Source of the DNA: an uncultured Candidatus Saccharibacteria bacterium | Lineage (GTDB): Bacteria; Patescibacteriota; Saccharimonadia; Saccharimonadales; Saccharimonadaceae | Direction: 5' to 3' | NCBI GenBank assembly: GCA_948288625.1 | Contig: CAOHYA010000001.1 | Span: 558,001 to 622,000, forward strand | DNA length: 64,000 nucleotides | Shown: positions 60,210 to 64,000 of the stretch, piece after piece | Numbering within the stretch: the first letter of the stretch is position 1 | How the letters are laid out: every line of letters starts with the position of its first letter | Position numbers and translations under genes: made by a program | Notes under the pieces: model-generated | The model's input: the letters and a program-made list of their open reading frames with translations, nothing else | Told to the model about the DNA's origin: nothing | Database searches by the model: none

Positions 60210-63200
60210 CTAGGCAGCAAGTTCGACGTCTTCAACGATTTCAGACACCACGTCGCCTTCAAGTGTATCAAGCGCAAGCGCACTATCAACACCAGTACCA
60301 ACAGGAATCTTTCGACCGATGATAACGTTTTCCTTGAGGCCATGGAGACGGTCCATGCGGCCACTCACTGCTGCGTTGATAAGCACACGAGTCGTATCTT
60401 GGAATGATGCGGCTGAAAGCCAGCTGTCAGACCAAATCGATACCTTCGTAATACCAAGCAGTAGTTGAGTAAAGGCAATTTGCTCTTTACCTTCAGCGGC
60501 AAGTACGTCGTTGGTTTCGACAACCGCAGCACGTGACACGATATCGCCAGTAACGAAAGTACTGTCACCTGGATCTTCAACCTGAACACGGCTGAACATT
60601 TGGCGCACGATGATCTCGAGGTGCTTATCGGCAACGTCTTGACCCTGTGCGGCATAGATACGCAGTACTTCGTTGATGATATATCGTTGTGTCGCTTCGA
60701 TACCCTTAAGGCGCATGAGGTCATGAAGGTTCAATGAACCGTTTGACAGGCGGTCACCTGCTTCAACGCTATCACCACTCTTCACGACAAGTTGCATGCT
60801 ACCAGGAACTTCGTATCGTACTGGTGAGCTTGCGGTTGCAGCCAACACGACGAATTCGTCGGTGATTTCTACCACACCGTCAAATGGAGCGACAATTGGC
60901 TTACTTTCGCTTTCACCAGCCGCAAGAACATCACCAACTTTTACGTTAGCGCCGTTCTTAACGTTCGCGGTCCGACCTTCGAGGGCGATACGTTCGACAT
61001 GTCCAGCTTCAGGAGTTACTTGAACGACGTACTTTTTACCATCTTCCCAAGCTTCAACCAACCCGGTTACTTCGGTAACGTAGGCTTGACCCTTAGGGTT
61101 TCGCGCTTCAAACAACTCTTCGACACGAGGAAGACCTTGGGTGATGTCACTTTCGGCCACACCGGATGCGTGGAACGTACGAAGCGTCAGCTGTGTACCA
61201 GGCTCACCCACCGACTGAGCGGCGATGACACCAACTGGTTGCGCTTTGGCAACAAGCTTGTTGGTCGACATGTCGATACCATAGCTTCGTTGTGGCACAC
61301 CACGGAGGTTCTTCGTTGAAAGTACAGATTGAATTTTCGCCTCAGTCACTTCTGAATCAGCTTCGATGGCATTAGCGATTTCGCGAGTAATCAACTCGTT
61401 CTTGTTCACGTGACCATTGATGTCTTCGGCAGCGTAACGGCCGTAAAGGCGGTTACCGAAGTCGATCATCGTTAACTCGGTTTCAGAACGGTAGATAGTG
61501 AATCCATCGTCGTCACCAGTTTCGTCTTCGACGGTAAACACATCTTGCGACACGTCAACCAGACGACGGGTAAGGTACCCGGAGTCGGCGGTCTTAAGCG
61601 CGGTGTCGATCAGACCCTTACGTGAACCACGAGTCGCGACGAATTGCTCAAGTGACGAAAGACCCTTTTTGTAGCTTGAACGAATCGGGAGCTCAATTTG
61701 GCGGTTCGTCGCGTCAACCATGATACCGATCATGGCGCTGGCGAGCTGAACGTTTGAAATATCACCACGAGCACCAGAGTTCACCATCACAGATACGCTC
61801 GTATCCATATCTTTCAACTTATCTTGGAGGAAGTCGGTAATTTTGTTTACCACGCCACGCCAGGTTGAAACGGTAAGGTTGTATCGTTCTTCGTCTGAAA
61901 TCAACCCTTGGTTGTACTGCTCGCTAATGAGCGCAGCTTTCGCGTCACCTTCGGCAATGAACTCGTCAGTTTCAGGGAATTGGATGTAGTCATCCTTACC
62001 GGTTGATACGGCAGAAATAGTCGCGAATCGGAAGGCCATTCCCTTCATACGGTCGGCAGTCTTTGCAGTTTGCTCGGCACCGTAGGTTTCGAAAATTCGG
62101 TTCAATACCTTTTTGATTTGCTTCTTCGTCTGAACATTATCGTCGTATGGGTAGTCTTCTGGAAGAATTTCGTTGAAGAATACACGACCAAGTGTCGTTA
62201 CTCGCATTTCACCTCGCACGAACAAACGAATTGGAGTTTGAAGTTGAATAGCGTGTGATTCGTAGGCCATTTCAGCTTCGTAGATCGAGCTGTAGGTTTT
62301 TACTTCGACAGTTTGCGCACTAGGTTTGTTGTACGTGAGGTAGTAGTTACCAAGTACGATGTCTTGTGCGATCGAAAGCACAGGCGCACCATCAGCCGGC
62401 TTCAACAAGTTAGCAGTTGCGCTCATGAGCTCACGTGCTTCTTGTTGTGCTTGGCGTGAAAGTGGCAAGTGAACAGCCATTTGGTCACCATCGTAGTCGG
62501 CGTTGAACCCGTTGGCTACGAGTGGATGTAATTGAATAGCCTTACCTTCGACTAACTTAGGCATGAAAGCTTGGATAGACAACCGGTGTAGCGATGGCGC
62601 ACGGTTCAATAGAACGTACTTACCTTCGGTTACGGCGTCAAGCGCGTCCCACACTACCGCTTCACCTGATTCGATCAAACGAGTTGCCGAACGGATGTTG
62701 TGAGCGTATTCACCTTGAATCAACCAGCTAATGACAAACGGCTTGAAAAGCTCAAGTGCCATTTGTTTTGGAAGTCCACATTCGTTGATTTTAAGCTTAG
62801 GACCTACGACGATCACCGAACGTCCAGAGTAGTCGACACGTTTACCAAGAAGGTTTTGGCGGAAACGACCCTGCTTACCCTTGAGCATGTCAGAGATCGA
62901 CTTAAGACGACGTCGTCCACCAGTTGCATTTACCGCACGGCCACCACGAGCGGCTGAGTTGTCGATCAAAGCATCGACTGCTTCTTGCAACATACGCATT
63001 TCGTTTCGACGAATGACTTCAGGAGCGTTCAGCTCGATAAGCTTCTTCAAACGGTTGTTACGGTTGATCACACGACGGTAAAGGTCGTTAAGGTCGGACG
63101 TCGCGAAACGACCACCGGTAAGTTGCACCATAGGACGAAGGTCCGGTGGAATCACTGGAAGTACTGTCAACGCGAGGCTTTCAGGCTTGATACCGGCAGA

Positions 63201-64000
63201 TTGCATACCTTCAAGTACCTTAAGGCGCTTGAGAAGTTTCTTCTCACGCTGACCTTTAGCACCAGCTACTTCTTCGGTTAATTCGTCAATCAATACAGAG
63301 AGGTCAATTTCATCGAGCAGTGCCTTCAGAGCTTGGCCACCCATACCCACTTCGATGAGGTCTTGGTATTCCTCGGAAAGGTTACGGTAGTCAACTTCGC
63401 TCATGAGTGAATTCTTGACGAGGCTTTCGAGTTGAGTCTTTTTGACTGTGTAGCTTTCGTTTAAGTCTTCAAGTTCGCGAGTTTGAGCTTCGGCCAACGA
63501 CTTAACGTCCGCACCTTCAGCTTCGGCTTCTTTTTCGTATCGGATTTTAATCGCAGCGCGGCCAGCTTCAGTTTCAGCTTCGAGGTCGGCAAGGTACTTA
63601 TCACGAGCTTCGTCGTCAGCCTTGAGCACTACGTAGGTCGCAAAGTATGCGACGCGTTCGAGGTTACGAACAGTAATACCAAGTAACAATGACATTGCTG
63701 ATGGCGTACCGCGCATAAACCAAATGTGCGCGACCGGTGCAGCTAAGCTAATGTGACCCATACGTTCACGACGAACGATAGATTTGGTCACTAAGTCACC
63801 GTTCTTATCGACGGCTGCTTCACGTGAGCGTACACCCTTTAGCTTTGAATCGTGCGGGTTGATATCTTTGACTGGACCGAAAATTCGCTCACAGAAAAGT
63901 CCATCACGTTCAGGCTTTTGGGTACGGTAGTTAATTGTTTCCGGCTTAGTAACTTCACCATGACTCCATTTCAAAATGTCGTCAGAGCTTGCAACGCTTA
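60210..64000 (-). CDS. rpoC: RNA polymerase beta' subunit, N-terminus cut by window edge
   Basis: More than 1,260 residues; the frame stays open to the edge (ASSDDILKWSHGEVTKPETI). Conserved regions: ERMGHISLAAPVAHIWF, NRAPSLHRLSIQAFMPKLVEG, catalytic NADYDGDQM (usually NADFDGDQM; all Asp kept), bridge helix (GSRKGLIDTALKTADSGYLTRRL) and C-terminal VGVIAAQSVGEPGTQLTLRTFH. Both zinc sites lack their cysteines: the N-terminal ribbon (KDINPHDSKLKGVRSREAA) and the second site (NLRGVPQRSYGIDMS, normally RGVCALCYGRD). Confidence 0.96.
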   Translation of the reverse strand, partial: SVASSDDILKWSHGEVTKPETINYRTQKPERDGLFCERIFGPVKDINPHDSKLKGVRSREAAVDKNGDLVTKSIVRRERMGHISLAAPVAHIWFMRGTPSAMSLLLGITVRNLERVAYFATYVVLKADDEARDKYLADLEAETEAGRAAIKIRYEKEAEAEGADVKSLAEAQTRELEDLNESYTVKKTQLESLVKNSLMSEVDYRNLSEEYQDLIEVGMGGQALKALLDEIDLSVLIDELTEEVAGAKGQREKKLLKRLKVLEGMQSAGIKPESLALTVLPVIPPDLRPMVQLTGGRFATSDLNDLYRRVINRNNRLKKLIELNAPEVIRRNEMRMLQEAVDALIDNSAARGGRAVNATGGRRRLKSISDMLKGKQGRFRQNLLGKRVDYSGRSVIVVGPKLKINECGLPKQMALELFKPFVISWLIQGEYAHNIRSATRLIESGEAVVWDALDAVTEGKYVLLNRAPSLHRLSIQAFMPKLVEGKAIQLHPLVANGFNADYDGDQMAVHLPLSRQAQQEARELMSATANLLKPADGAPVLSIAQDIVLGNYYLTYNKPSAQTVEVKTYSSIYEAEMAYESHAIQLQTPIRLFVRGEMRVTTLGRVFFNEILPEDYPYDDNVQTKKQIKKVLNRIFETYGAEQTAKTADRMKGMAFRFATISAVSTGKDDYIQFPETDEFIAEGDAKAALISEQYNQGLISDEERYNLTVSTWRGVVNKITDFLQDKLKDMDTSVSVMVNSGARGDISNVQLASAMIGIMVDATNRQIELPIRSSYKKGLSSLEQFVATRGSRKGLIDTALKTADSGYLTRRLVDVSQDVFTVEDETGDDDGFTIYRSETELTMIDFGNRLYGRYAAEDINGHVNKNELITREIANAIEADSEVTEAKIQSVLSTKNLRGVPQRSYGIDMSTNKLVAKAQPVGVIAAQSVGEPGTQLTLRTFHASGVAESDITQGLPRVEELFEARNPKGQAYVTEVTGLVEAWEDGKKYVVQVTPEAGHVERIALEGRTANVKNGANVKVGDVLAAGESESKPIVAPFDGVVEITDEFVVLAATASSPVRYEVPGSMQLVVKSGDSVEAGDRLSNGSLNLHDLMRLKGIEATQRYIINEVLRIYAAQGQDVADKHLEIIVRQMFSRVQVEDPGDSTFVTGDIVSRAAVVETNDVLAAEGKEQIAFTQLLLGITKVSIWSDSWLSAASFQDTTRVLINAAVSGRMDRLHGLKENVIIGRKIPVGTGVDSALALDTLEGDVVSEIVEDVELAA

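Noticed and set aside
1..64000. CRISPR arrays, insertion sequences, rRNA genes
   Set aside because: No evenly spaced direct repeats, no transposase-like protein and no rRNA signature were seen on either strand.

Overview
The window reads as a chromosomal segment of a Patescibacteria (CPR) bacterium, most likely a Saccharibacteria (TM7) relative. The evidence is family-level: compact genes with short overlaps, a ribosomal protein cluster with no rpmD (L30) between rpsE and rplO, UGA used as stop, many orphan proteins, a NDH-2 type oxidoreductase, and a small GT4/GH57/GH15 glucan cluster. The taxon is inferred, not proven. Base composition looks moderate (mid-40s % GC by eye), with a visibly AT-richer stretch at about 11.1-15.1 kb.

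Region 1 (1-11.1 kb) is accessory: single genes, often with an extended -10 box (TGnTATnnT) only 6-8 nt before the start codon, which predicts leaderless mRNAs. It holds a DHA2 transporter, a beta-helix protein, NUDIX, DUF1697, Ham1, DUF2200 and YibE/F proteins. It also holds a metal-homeostasis locus: a nicotianamine-synthase-like gene, a CobW-type G3E GTPase and an orphan gene, divergent from a Fur/Zur family regulator, with a perfect 9-5-9 inverted repeat between them.

Region 2 (11.1-15.2 kb) is the most unusual part. Downstream of the 3' end of tRNA-Trp lie seven small genes in one orientation, six of them followed by a degenerate copy of the tRNA-Trp 3' end (T-arm to CCA). Four of the internal genes are preceded by a near-identical terminator fused to a -10 box, as is the first gene after the tRNA. 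The layout is that of a gene-cassette array built on a tRNA attachment site. No recombinase gene is in the window.

Region 3 (15.2-28.1 kb) holds the NDH-2-like gene, the glucan cluster (GT4, GH57, GH15, orphan), zinc-free L33, tRNA-Thr(GGT), an RlmD/TrmA-like methyltransferase without iron-sulfur cysteines, tRNA-Thr(TGT), tRNA-Tyr, a TPR protein, DNA polymerase III delta' and an RluA-type pseudouridine synthase.

Region 4 (28.1-46.5 kb, nearly all minus strand) is the S10-spc-alpha ribosomal supercluster, broken up by insertions: an opposite-strand membrane protein between rpsJ and rplC, an esterase and a small ORF between rpsH and rplF, and a tail-fibre-like gene plus a roughly 540-nt highly structured RNA between rplO and secY. 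Region 5 (46.7-64 kb) has tuf, fusA, rpsG-rpsL and the 5' part of rpoC, mixed with orphans: a HEPN-RadC pair, tail-fibre/arabinofuranosidase-like proteins and a sialate-esterase-like protein.

Two themes join distant parts. First, zinc-binding cysteines are missing from S14, L33, L36, S4 and both zinc sites of RpoC, in a genome that also carries a metallophore-like locus with a Zur-like regulator. Second, phage-tail-like or glycan-active proteins without recognisable signal peptides recur at four loci. EF-G lacks the canonical guanine-recognition motifs (NKxN instead of NKxD, and no SAK-type G5).
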